Source: Phoronis pallida
Lineage: Eukaryota; Phoronida; Phoronidae
Length of the DNA stretch: 17,617 nucleotides
Reading direction: 5' to 3'
NCBI GenBank assembly: GCA_028565715.1
Contig: JAOXYC010192021.1
Location: 1-17,617 of the forward strand
Shown here: piece by piece, positions 8,001-13,255 of the stretch
Layout of the letters: each line of letters begins with the position of its first letter
Position numbering within the stretch: the stretch's first letter is position 1
Program-made: the position numbers and the translations under genes
Notes under the pieces: model-generated
Told to the model about the DNA's origin: nothing
Seen by the model: only the letters and a program-made list of their open reading frames with translations
Databases searched by the model: none

Positions 8001-11000
8001 TTTGGTACATGTCGAATAAGTTGGTCCCTCGTTTATTTGCGTTATTCAGTCAATGCGCCCGGGGTCAATGCGTTTCCATTGACTGAATAACGGAAGTTAT
8101 ACGAGGGACCAACTTATTCGACTTGTACCCTTTTTTAGAATGGTCATCCTAAGATACGACGTGCATAAAGTGGTCTTCATTTTGGTTCCATCTAAACACG
8201 AGTTATACTTATATTTATTTGAGTTCATTTTTTTATTTTGTAACCTTAAATTATGGACCATTGGAGCATTCATGGGTAGATTTTTCATTGTGAAAAGGAA
8301 TTTCTGCCGGAGTTCTCGAAGATCACGGTCGACCTTTAGGCCGTTAACGAAGGCTTAGTTTTCCGAGGCAATAATTTAAAAAATCAACTTGATTCATACC
8401 TAACATTGCCTTTGAATCTTGTTTATATAAATTCGTACTATCTTGAAGAACACTCGATAATCCGACCAGAACCAGACCAAACACTACCACAAACATACCC
8501 GTCCAGTGAATACTTCTTAATTTTCTCTTTAAAAATGTTTTCTGAAAGGTACATGTTATTGGAACAATTTTGACAGTTGTTAAATTTGTTTATGAACTGG
8601 CTGTCTTTCAAATGGAATACAGATGGAAGTTTAAAAAGTTTTGAATTGAGCACAAAAATTATCATATATGTCTTTGGAATCGCCGGTCCATGAGTCGAAT
8701 GATCATCGTTTGAAAATAACTACAAAATAATCTCTTTTAAAGGAACCGTGATAAATCGCATCTTCTAGAGAAAAATCATAAATCATATTTAAACAAAATC
8801 AGAGTCATTACATAATTGATTGAATTAAAGCCGATACTTACAGATAATAAAGCGGCAAAAATGATGGTAGATCCCGATCGCAACATCTGCCAAATAGATG
8901 CATTGATGTATAATAGTGCTATTCCTGCGTAAAGAATTTTTGGACGTGCAATTAGATTTTCCCTGAGCAGAGAGTTTTTGACTTCAATAATAATAATTTA
9001 TGAAATTTATAAAGCGCTTTATCTATGAACATATTCTAAGCGCTTTACACATTATACTATCCCAGGCTGCGGAACTGTTCATGCATGTGTCCTTTCAACT
9101 CCCCGTGGAGCATACTAGCGGTGCGCTACATGAGTGCGACCCGCCATGCATTCACACTTACCACCACTTTCCAAGCCTGGTACCCATGTGTTCCCATGTG
9201 GTGGAGATCGAGAGCCAAGTCGGGCGAAGTGTTTTGTCCAGAAACACAAATGCCGCCGGCTTAGGCGCGAACCTTGGACCTCCGGGTTTAGAGGCGCACG
9301 CGCTCTACCACTATAGGCCACCAACATCCTCACTTTACTTGTATTTTCAAGAAAATAAAAAGGACAAATTAAAACAAAACTGAAACCAGAAGAAACCGAC
9401 GGAACGAAAATATTATAGTGTACTGCCGGAGTTGGAAAACAAATTGAAACAACAAATCCATTTACCTGCAAAAGATGTTCCAATCAAATCACATATTGTA
9501 GGTACAGCAAAAATGAAAGAGAATATACGTGATTGTTGCGGAGGGGTCTCTGGGTATGTAGGACTTGTTTTTACTTGTTCATTGTATTCTTTTCTCATTT
9601 CCGCTCTCTCCCTTCTTCGCTGAATAAACAGACCAACAAGACAGAGGGATTCACCTGGGAAGAAATCAGTTTTTGTTTGTATGTTACATTACGTTTTCTT
9701 TCAGATGCTATTTAAGCATTCATATCCGGATAACAATCCTATCACAGGCCACGTTTGGCATCAAGCTACCTCAGGATTTTAGAATGATTGTTCTCCTATT
9801 GTGGATCGGCAGAACTAAAAGACAATTACTTGTTTACATTTTGTCTCGTTTAACGTAAGTGTGAACGTTGCGATTTAGGATATTTTTGGCACTTTTTGAA
9901 CATATATTTCTCGGCAATGTGGTCGCATCTTCATGAACTTCATGGTTTCAAAAAGACATTAAAATGAACAAAAAAAAATTGCTTTAAAATTCATTATTCA
10001 CCTTACCAAAACTAAAACTGAGACCCGTTTCCCTTCAACACACAAAATAGACTATAATTATGTAAAAGAAACAATGCCCATATAGTATGTATTGTTCCTG
10101 AAATCCTTGTTAAAAAATAAATTGATTTTTTTAGAAACAAATGGTCATGACGAAATCAATTACCTTTAATTCAAGGCCGTGTCCAATAGATTCCAAATTT
10201 ATCATCCTTTCAGATAATATATACTGTTGTGGGCAAAACAGTCATTAAGGTTCCCACGTTAAAGGACAGGGCAACCATTTTTGAATGTATGTCTAGGATG
10301 GTTGACAGTGTTATCATTATGCTAGAAAAATCAATTTTAGTGAAAAAAAAAATTTGAAATTTTTTTTTTTGATAGTTTGATCAAATCTGTGATGTCACAA
10401 TTAGTAAAATTGCTATAAACACATTGGAAAAATACATTTTTCTCAAATAATTTCAAGATTTGAATTCATCAAAAATTAATTTTTCAAAATTTTTTTTTTT
10501 CCACTAAAATTGATTTTTCTAGCATAATGATAGCACTGTCAACCATCCATACATTCAAAAATGGTTGTCCTGTCCTTTAAGTTGAACGGTGATCAGTAGT
10601 AAAATAGCGAACAGTCAACCAGACAAAACTAGAATAATTTGACCACATACGTACCTATGAACACGAGGATGGTATGAAACCATGGATGTTCAAACTTGTG
10701 GGGTGGTAGAACTTCTGTTCCATTTGCTGCAGTAAAGTCAGGATAACCGGCAACACTGTAATTTCATGAAATTCTTAAAGATGCATAAGCCGTATCCATT
10801 ACCATAAAAGTCATCAAAACAAATTGCAGTGAAAATTATCGTACTCTAAAACGTTAGACATGCAGCAAATATTTTTTAAAAAAATTAAAGTGGCAGAAAT
10901 GACTTACATGTATAACAAATTAAAATTTAACTTGTGTTGGCCCATACCCTAGCTTGTTCATAGTACGCTGAAAGGCATTCAGGAACGCATTTAAATTAAT

Positions 11001-12815
11001 TTGTGTATCCAGGCACTTTTGGGATATCGGATTCCAAGTATGGTGCAAGCAGTTCTAAATAGGAAAGTTTCATTTTTTCAATTTATTTTTATTACTTTTT
11101 TGGTCATCGATGCGGCTAATGCATATTTTAATCACTACATATCGTGATCACTGAATGCCAAAATCCCGGGGTCAAAATCAAGTTTTGAATAGGACAATCA
11201 CGGTGTTTTTTAATTGCACTATCTATATCCGGTGGGGTCTGCACATCATGCAGTCTATACTCTATTTTCTCCGGTGTAATCTCCTGCCAGTGTGAACTAA
11301 AGATTTGGATTGCTTTGAAAAAATGTAAACAAACCTTTAATTTACAAAATTTAATGATTTAAAAAACTGTCACGCGTAATTCTCGCCACTGCAGGTATAA
11401 GGCGTTACATGCCGGCCTAGCGGCTAGCGCCGATGAAAACCTATAAGATTCCGATCCTGGGACCGAGCAGCACCGGCGGCGGCCATACCCGTCGAACTTT
11501 AAAGGGGGTGTACATGGTCAACTTGTGACTGATTTTATGCAACTCATAGGCCTGTTTATTGGAACTTAAAAACTACTGAATTTTGAAAACTATGCGGCCC
11601 TTTCAGAAAATGGAAGTCATTGTGAATCACTTGGTTTGTTTGTAAACAGAATTGTTTACATAACAAACCTTATATTGTTTATATCTTTGAAATTGAGCCA
11701 TTTCATTCTTTAACAAAATTTGATTATTGTTAAGACAGTGAAATGGCAAACCATAAAAACTTAGGCTGTTTGCCTCATTCTGGAAAAACATTTTAATTTT
11801 TGTAAACAAAGATTTCGGTTTACAAGTTTTCAAAACCAATGCAAATTTTACCAATTTGTAAACAAAGTATAAATTTTAAAATTGTCAAAATAATTTGTTT
11901 CCAGAGACTGTTCACAGATTCAAGCAGATACTAATTGTTGAAAATCCATGAAAACAAGCATTTACCCCCTTTAGGTTACGTAGGAGGCTAATTACCATGG
12001 TGCCATTTTCTTCGAATAACTTAAAAAGTATTAACTTTCGACCCATACAAGTATACATTTTCTGAAAGATGAGGGATCAAACATTAAGGATGACGTAATT
12101 TGGAATTTGTAGCGTTCTTGTGGTCACGTGACTTGACATTTAAAGTCAAAATTTTGTTTTTTTGATAAAATTTGCCGTAGAAAATACACATGAAATCCAA
12201 AGAGTTCAAAACTTCAATAGAAAAAACAATAAAAGGCATTCTCTCCAAAAAGTATCGCAAAACTCCGATACACAATTTCGTTTTTTTTCAACAAGATAAT
12301 AAGTAATTTTTTCTCACTTTTTTGAAAAATTGTGACACTCTTGATTTTTGATAATTTTTTAGGATATCAAAGGAAGGGTTTAACACGAATCCCTCCCTTT
12401 TGAATTGAAATTATCTGTTGAAATAATTAACCAGTAAACAAACCGGTTGTCTAGTTTTTGAGGACTGTGTACCGAAGTCAAAAAAACAAAATTTTGACTT
12501 AAAATGCCAAGTCACGTGATCACGAGAACGCTACAGATTCCAAATCCCGTATTCTTTATTGTTTGATCCCTCATCTTTCAGAAAATGTATACTTGGATGG
12601 GTCGAAATTGATATTTTTTTAAGTTATTCGTAGAAAAAGACACCATGGTAATTAGCCTCCCACGTAACCTTAACTGACAGTTATAAAAATGAAAATCGGA
12701 TGTTGGGTACTTACACACAGTCATTTTGTGCTTTCTTGCTTATAGTATTTATACACCCAGTAATTAGCACTCCTAAAGTCAACACAATTTGGTAGCAGCT
12801 CAATTTCTCAGACAT
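4892..12815 (-). CDS. SLC35F6: SLC35F6-like transporter, copy B (complete, 9 coding exons)
   Basis: This is a DMT/EamA-superfamily membrane protein, matching the human lysosomal SLC35F6 (also called C2orf18/ANT2BP; TANGO9 in flies). Its substrate is unproven. Coding exons in reading order are 12815-12715, 10755-10655, 9654-9466, 8924-8842, 8541-8400, 7753-7614, 6601-6421, 5504-5422 and 5050-4892. They total 1179 bases, giving 392 residues against about 371 in human. All introns are GT-AG and phases agree throughout. About ten hydrophobic segments are visible, at roughly 8-25, 58-78, 112-131, 138-158, 172-191, 204-224, 242-264, 285-303, 324-340 and 352-371. Family signatures include LITGCINTISKKAQ, FAVPTICDLIGTS, INASIWQML, HPLHVVGMEGSFG and GFLFLMIGTAIYN. 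Two things are unusual: an extra Ser inside the QMLRG motif, and an enlarged loop before the last helix. It is transcribed away from copy A from a shared intergenic region. Confidence 0.93.
5422..5504 (-). CDS. SLC35F6: Copy B exon 8
   Basis: Residues 313-340, from TTTCAG acceptor to GACAAG|GTATGA donor. The peptide AVHRTLIDACRTILVWVV corresponds position by position to human ATTRMVLDSLRTVVIWAL, giving the conserved R…D…RT…W pattern. It was too short to show as a stand-alone reading frame. It ends in phase 0. Confidence 0.88.
5896..5970. repeat. Imperfect 19-bp inverted repeat
   Basis: GAAAAGAGATCTTCGATAG at 5896-5914 pairs with 5952-5970 at 16 of 19 positions across a 37-base spacer. It may be a remnant of a small inverted-repeat element. 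Confidence 0.6.
6140..6360 (-). mobile_element. tRNA-derived SINE (intron 7 of copy B)
   Basis: Read on the minus strand from 6360, the head contains GGCTCAGTGGTACTGAGC, an A-box-like sequence with a D-stem GCTC/GAGC, and later CAGTTCAAACCTG, a degenerate B box. Downstream, plus positions 6173-6200 carry an AACTCGCCTCGGGAGCATAC segment that is shared in degenerate form with the SINE at 8992-9322. This suggests a common internal domain. The 3' boundary is uncertain and no target duplication is clear. Confidence 0.6.
6421..6601 (-). CDS. SLC35F6: Copy B exon 7
   Basis: A 181-base exon (residues 253-312 plus a split codon) with CAG acceptor and ACAG|GTAAAA donor. It encodes AVLPAMYFIPGPQVGNSYEN and the helix RLATFCVLYLLSIAFY, followed by SLSVTKSLTG, aligned with human GISVTKELSA. 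Its length is identical to copy A exon 7, and the first 49 or so bases are the same in both copies. Confidence 0.93.
6682..6857. mobile_element. Half copy of the TTAAAGATACTGTC MITE family
   Basis: The right part (about 6756-6857) reads ATGCAAGTTAGTTG… through to a GACGCTAGATGGGGACCAACGAGGAGACAGTATCTTTAA end. It matches the right arm and, as reverse complement, the left end of the element at 15766-16084. The left part (6682-6720) is the reverse complement of that element's inner arm. One terminal arm is missing, so this is a deletion derivative. Confidence 0.7.
6858..7100. repeat. Old dispersed repeat interrupted by the foldback element
   Basis: CCAATAGATTCCAAATT…ATC…CCTTT-CAG…GTGGGCA at about 6862-6920, and CTGTCACTAAGGTTC at about 7085-7099, match a contiguous counterpart at about 10180-10258. 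The 112-bp foldback element lies between the two halves here, so the repeat is older than that insertion. Confidence 0.6.
6931..7058. mobile_element. 112-bp foldback element with 8-bp target duplication
   Basis: The element at 6939-7050 begins GGTACAAGTCGAATAAG and ends with its reverse complement. The arms contain GGTCCCTCGT and a GTTATTCxGTC segment and run nearly to the centre. It is flanked by perfect 8-base duplications, ATTTTTTG at 6931-6938 and 7051-7058. An 8-bp duplication is typical of hAT-type integration, but no transposase is present. The family is assigned only from structure. A second member is at 8004-8129. Confidence 0.85.
7614..7753 (-). CDS. SLC35F6: Copy B exon 6
   Basis: A 140-base exon (residues 206-252), with donor GCA|GTAAGT. 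The peptide GIVLILLGQLVQASQWILEE leads into AFVKKRNFHPLHVVGMEGSF, corresponding to human QMVLEEKFVYKHNVHPLRAVGTEG. The acceptor is weak: TTTACTTTGAG|G, with G rather than C or T at -3. The conserved GSFGF of copy A is GSFGV here. Confidence 0.92.
7754..8399 (-). other. Copy B intron 5
   Basis: A 646-base intron with the second foldback element (8004-8129). No other repeat or gene is supported; reading frames around 8097-8358 are chance. Confidence 0.75.
7996..8137. mobile_element. 126-bp foldback element, second family member
   Basis: The element at 8004-8129 begins GGTACATGTCGAATAAG and ends in the inverted form. It shares GGTCCCTCGTTT and the GTTATTCAGTCA arm with the element at 6939-7050. 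The flanks are CTTTTTTT (7996-8003) and CTTTTTTA (8130-8137), an 8-base duplication with one mismatch. The centre has a CGCCCGGGGTCAATGCG spacer not seen in the shorter copy. Confidence 0.85.
8400..8541 (-). CDS. SLC35F6: Copy B exon 5
   Basis: A 142-base exon (residues 159-205 plus a split codon), with CTTTCAG acceptor and TTAG|GTATGA donor. It encodes KTFLKRKLRSIHWTGMFVVV and the helix GLVLVGLSSVLQD, matching human GRRLVLSQWLGILATIAGLVVVGLADLL. It has one codon more than copy A (DSTNLYK against DASLDK). Confidence 0.93.
8542..8841 (-). other. Copy B intron 4
   Basis: A 300-base AT-rich intron with nothing recognisable. Its 5' side overlaps a chance reading frame at 8438-8665. Confidence 0.75.
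8842..8924 (-). CDS. SLC35F6: Copy B exon 4
   Basis: An 83-base exon (residues 131-158), with ACGCAG acceptor and TCT|GTAAGT donor. It encodes IALLYINASIWQMLRSGS. The family motif QMLRG is split by an extra Ser codon relative to copy A (80 bases, QMLRGS) and human (QMLRGA). Confidence 0.92.
8925..9465 (-). other. Copy B intron 3, mostly a SINE
   Basis: A 541-base intron, of which roughly 330 bases are a tRNA-derived SINE (8992-9322). The long reading frames on both strands here fall inside the SINE and are not genes. Confidence 0.8.
8992..9322 (-). mobile_element. tRNA-derived SINE with ATT tail (intron 3 of copy B)
   Basis: Read from 9320 on the minus strand, the head has TGGCCTATAGTGGTAGAGCG (A box) and, about 35 bases later, CCAAGGTTCGCGCC (B box). 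Next comes a TCTGGACAAAACACTTCGCC segment like the central domains of other animal SINEs. Then comes the GTATGCTCCACGGGGAGTTG segment shared with the SINE at 6140-6360. The tail has two AAGCGCTTT-type copies and ends in an ATT/TAA run near 8990. It is non-autonomous, transcribed by Pol III and mobilised by a LINE, as is known for the class. Target duplications are not clear. Confidence 0.82.
9466..9654 (-). CDS. SLC35F6: Copy B exon 3
   Basis: A 189-base exon (residues 69-130 with split codons at both ends), with TCCCAG acceptor and GCAG|GTAAAT donor. It encodes the end of helix 2 (ESLCLVGLFIQ), a charged loop RRRERAEMRKEY…SPTYPETPPQQSR, and helix 3 IFSFIFAVPTICDLIGTS, which aligns with human FLPPALCDMTGTS. 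It differs from copy A at about 18 of 189 bases and 5 residues. Confidence 0.94.
10180..10258. repeat. Dispersed repeat, uninterrupted copy
   Basis: The segment starting TCCAATAGATTCCAAATT and ending CATTAAGGTTCCCACG matches the two separated halves at about 6858-6920 and 7085-7100, indicating a shared repeat family of unknown type. Confidence 0.6.
10259..10580. mobile_element. 322-bp MITE bounded by TTAA
   Basis: The terminal inverted repeats begin AGGACAGGGCAACCATTTTT at the left and end in the near-perfect inverse at the right, with about 85-bp arms (to about 10346, and from about 10495). TTAA sits at both ends (10259-10262 and 10577-10580), consistent with a TTAA target duplication as in piggyBac-type or Kolobok-type elements. 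The interior is AT-rich and no transposase is encoded. Confidence 0.8.
10655..10755 (-). CDS. SLC35F6: Copy B exon 2
   Basis: A 101-base exon (residues 34-67 plus a split codon), with ATTACAG acceptor and ATAG|GTACGT donor. The peptide VAGYPDFTAANGTEVLPPHK includes an NGT glycosylation sequon in the first loop, then FEHPWFHTILVFI, matching human HPFLQAVGMFLG. It has the same length as copy A only because one residue gained (A) offsets one lost (P). Confidence 0.92.
11409..11510 (+). mobile_element. Short tRNA-like SINE fragment
   Basis: GCCGGCCTAGCGGCTAGCGC resembles a Pol III A box with D stem. It is followed 35 bases on by GATTCCGATCC, a B-box-like sequence. The segment is GC-rich (CACCGGCGGCGGCC) against AT-rich surroundings. 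It looks like a short SINE head of a family distinct from the other two. Confidence 0.45.
11973..12670. mobile_element. 698-bp element with ~190-bp inverted arms
   Basis: The left arm (11973-12164) begins AGGTTACGTAGGAGGCTAAT. The right arm (12478-12670) is its inverse with roughly 10-15 percent divergence. Both arms include CCATGGTG, GTATACATTTTCTGAAAGATG, GATCAAACA and a CACGTG core. The centre contains a smaller hairpin (AAGGAAGGG/CCCTCCCTT). No coding capacity or clear target duplication was found. It resembles a large MITE or foldback element. Confidence 0.85.
12123..12132. promoter_or_regulatory. CLEAR-type palindrome GTCACGTGAC in transposon arm
   Basis: A perfect 10-base GTCACGTGAC lies in the left arm of the 698-bp element in intron 1 of copy B. 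The right arm has GTCACGTGAT at 12511-12520. GTCACGTGAC is the known CLEAR sequence bound by TFEB/MiT factors at lysosomal genes. Use by this gene is inferred only. Confidence 0.3.
12715..12815 (-). CDS. SLC35F6: Copy B exon 1
   Basis: The ATG (12815-12813) opens MSEKLSCYQIVLTLGVLITG, then CINTISKKAQNDC, the first helix and its charged end, matching human YQLFLAGLMLVTGSINTLSAK. The donor is GACTGTGT|GTAAGT; the exon ends in GT rather than the AG seen in copy A, which changes the junction residue from Ser to Val. Homology with copy A and human fixes this start. Confidence 0.92.
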
Positions 12816-13071
12816 GGCAATGTCACTTTCCGGGAATGTTTCCCTTCTATTTTCTTCTCAGTGGAAGTCCACACTGGACTGCATGATTTCGTGATTTCTA
12901 GTTGTCATGTCTCTCTCAGTCGGTGAAAATGTGTAGTACGTATCCGGTACGAGCAACTGATAAGGGTTCAGTATCTACTCAATTTAAGTGTAAGCAAAGA
13001 CCTTGAATAAACAGAAGGTCTCTGATGTCAGGACTCAACAGACAAGTGCGCCTACGATCAGCTGTAGGGAT

Positions 13072-13084
13072 TGACCTCTGACCT
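13072..13084 (-). promoter_or_regulatory. Perfect DR1 nuclear-receptor-type site
   Basis: TGACCTCTGACCT reads AGGTCAGAGGTCA on the minus strand: two perfect AGGTCA half-sites with one base between, the geometry known for HNF4, RXR or PPAR-type receptors. Another TGACCT half-site followed by TG is at 13105-13110. Binding is not shown. Confidence 0.4.
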
Positions 13085-13087
13085 CAT

Positions 13088-13108
13088 GTCATATGACTGT
13101 CACATGAC
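13088..13108. promoter_or_regulatory. Twin E-box palindromes GTCATATGAC / GTCACATGAC
   Basis: GTCATATGAC (13088-13097) and GTCACATGAC (13099-13108) are separated by one base. The second contains TCACATGA, the M-box form recognised by MITF/TFE factors, and differs by one base from the CLEAR sequence. It lies about 50 bases before the ATG of copy A. Confidence 0.4.
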
Positions 13109-13154
13109 CTTGCTTGAACAGGAAGCCAAACAACCGGGCAAACAACACACTGCA

Positions 13155-13255
13155 ATGGCTGGGAAATTGAGCTGCTACCAAATTCTGTTGGCTTTAGGAA
13201 TGCTGATTACTGGAAGTATAAATACTATAAGTAAGAAAGCACAAAATGACTGCAG
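13155..13255 (+). CDS. SLC35F6: Copy A exon 1
   Basis: It encodes MAGKLSCYQILLALGMLITG, then SINTISKKAQNDC, with donor TGCAG|GTAAG. The LITGSINT stretch matches human LVTGSINT. The exon ends after two bases of a split codon (Ser). Confidence 0.93.

Larger units (their letters stand above)
9655..10654 (-). other. Copy B intron 2
   Basis: A 1000-base intron. It has nothing recognised at 9655-10170, an older dispersed repeat at about 10180-10258, and a TTAA-bounded MITE at 10259-10580. Confidence 0.75.
11325..12440 (+). promoter_or_regulatory. Cluster of GTAAACA forkhead-type motifs
   Basis: GTAAACA occurs at 11325, 11642, 11802, 11858 and 12434, plus an inverted TGTTTAC near 11654. Two of them read TTTGTAAACAAAG. 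All lie in intron 1 of copy B. This is the core bound by forkhead factors, but AT-rich DNA produces it readily, so function is speculative. Confidence 0.25.
10756..12714 (-). other. Copy B intron 1 (1959 bases)
   Basis: The longest intron. It holds a short SINE-like sequence (about 11409-11510), several GTAAACA forkhead-type motifs, and a 698-bp inverted-repeat element (11973-12670). The bases next to the donor (GTAAGTACCCAA) are shared with copy A intron 1. Stretch 10756-11400 shows nothing else. Confidence 0.8.
12816..13154. promoter_or_regulatory. Putative bidirectional promoter between the two copies
   Basis: 339 bases separate the two start codons, which point away from each other, so both promoters and 5' UTRs must lie here or upstream exons must exist elsewhere. 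No TATA box is obvious. A perfect DR1 (13072-13084) and two E-box palindromes (13088-13097 and 13099-13108) cluster on the copy A side. The sequences just upstream of the two ATGs do not resemble each other. Confidence 0.6.

Noticed and set aside
8097-8358. Opposed reading frames of 63 and 72 codons.
   Set aside because: They overlap the foldback element and intron 5 of copy B, with no homology or splice support.
9000-9483. Overlapping frames of 127 and 122 codons on both strands.
   Set aside because: They fall within a tRNA-derived SINE and the neighbouring intron.
13071-13154. N-terminal extension of copy A from in-frame ATGs at 13086 and 13104.
   Set aside because: The extension overlaps the E-box cluster. 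It has no counterpart in copy B, and human homology begins at MAGKLSCYQ. Kept only as a possibility until transcript starts are known.
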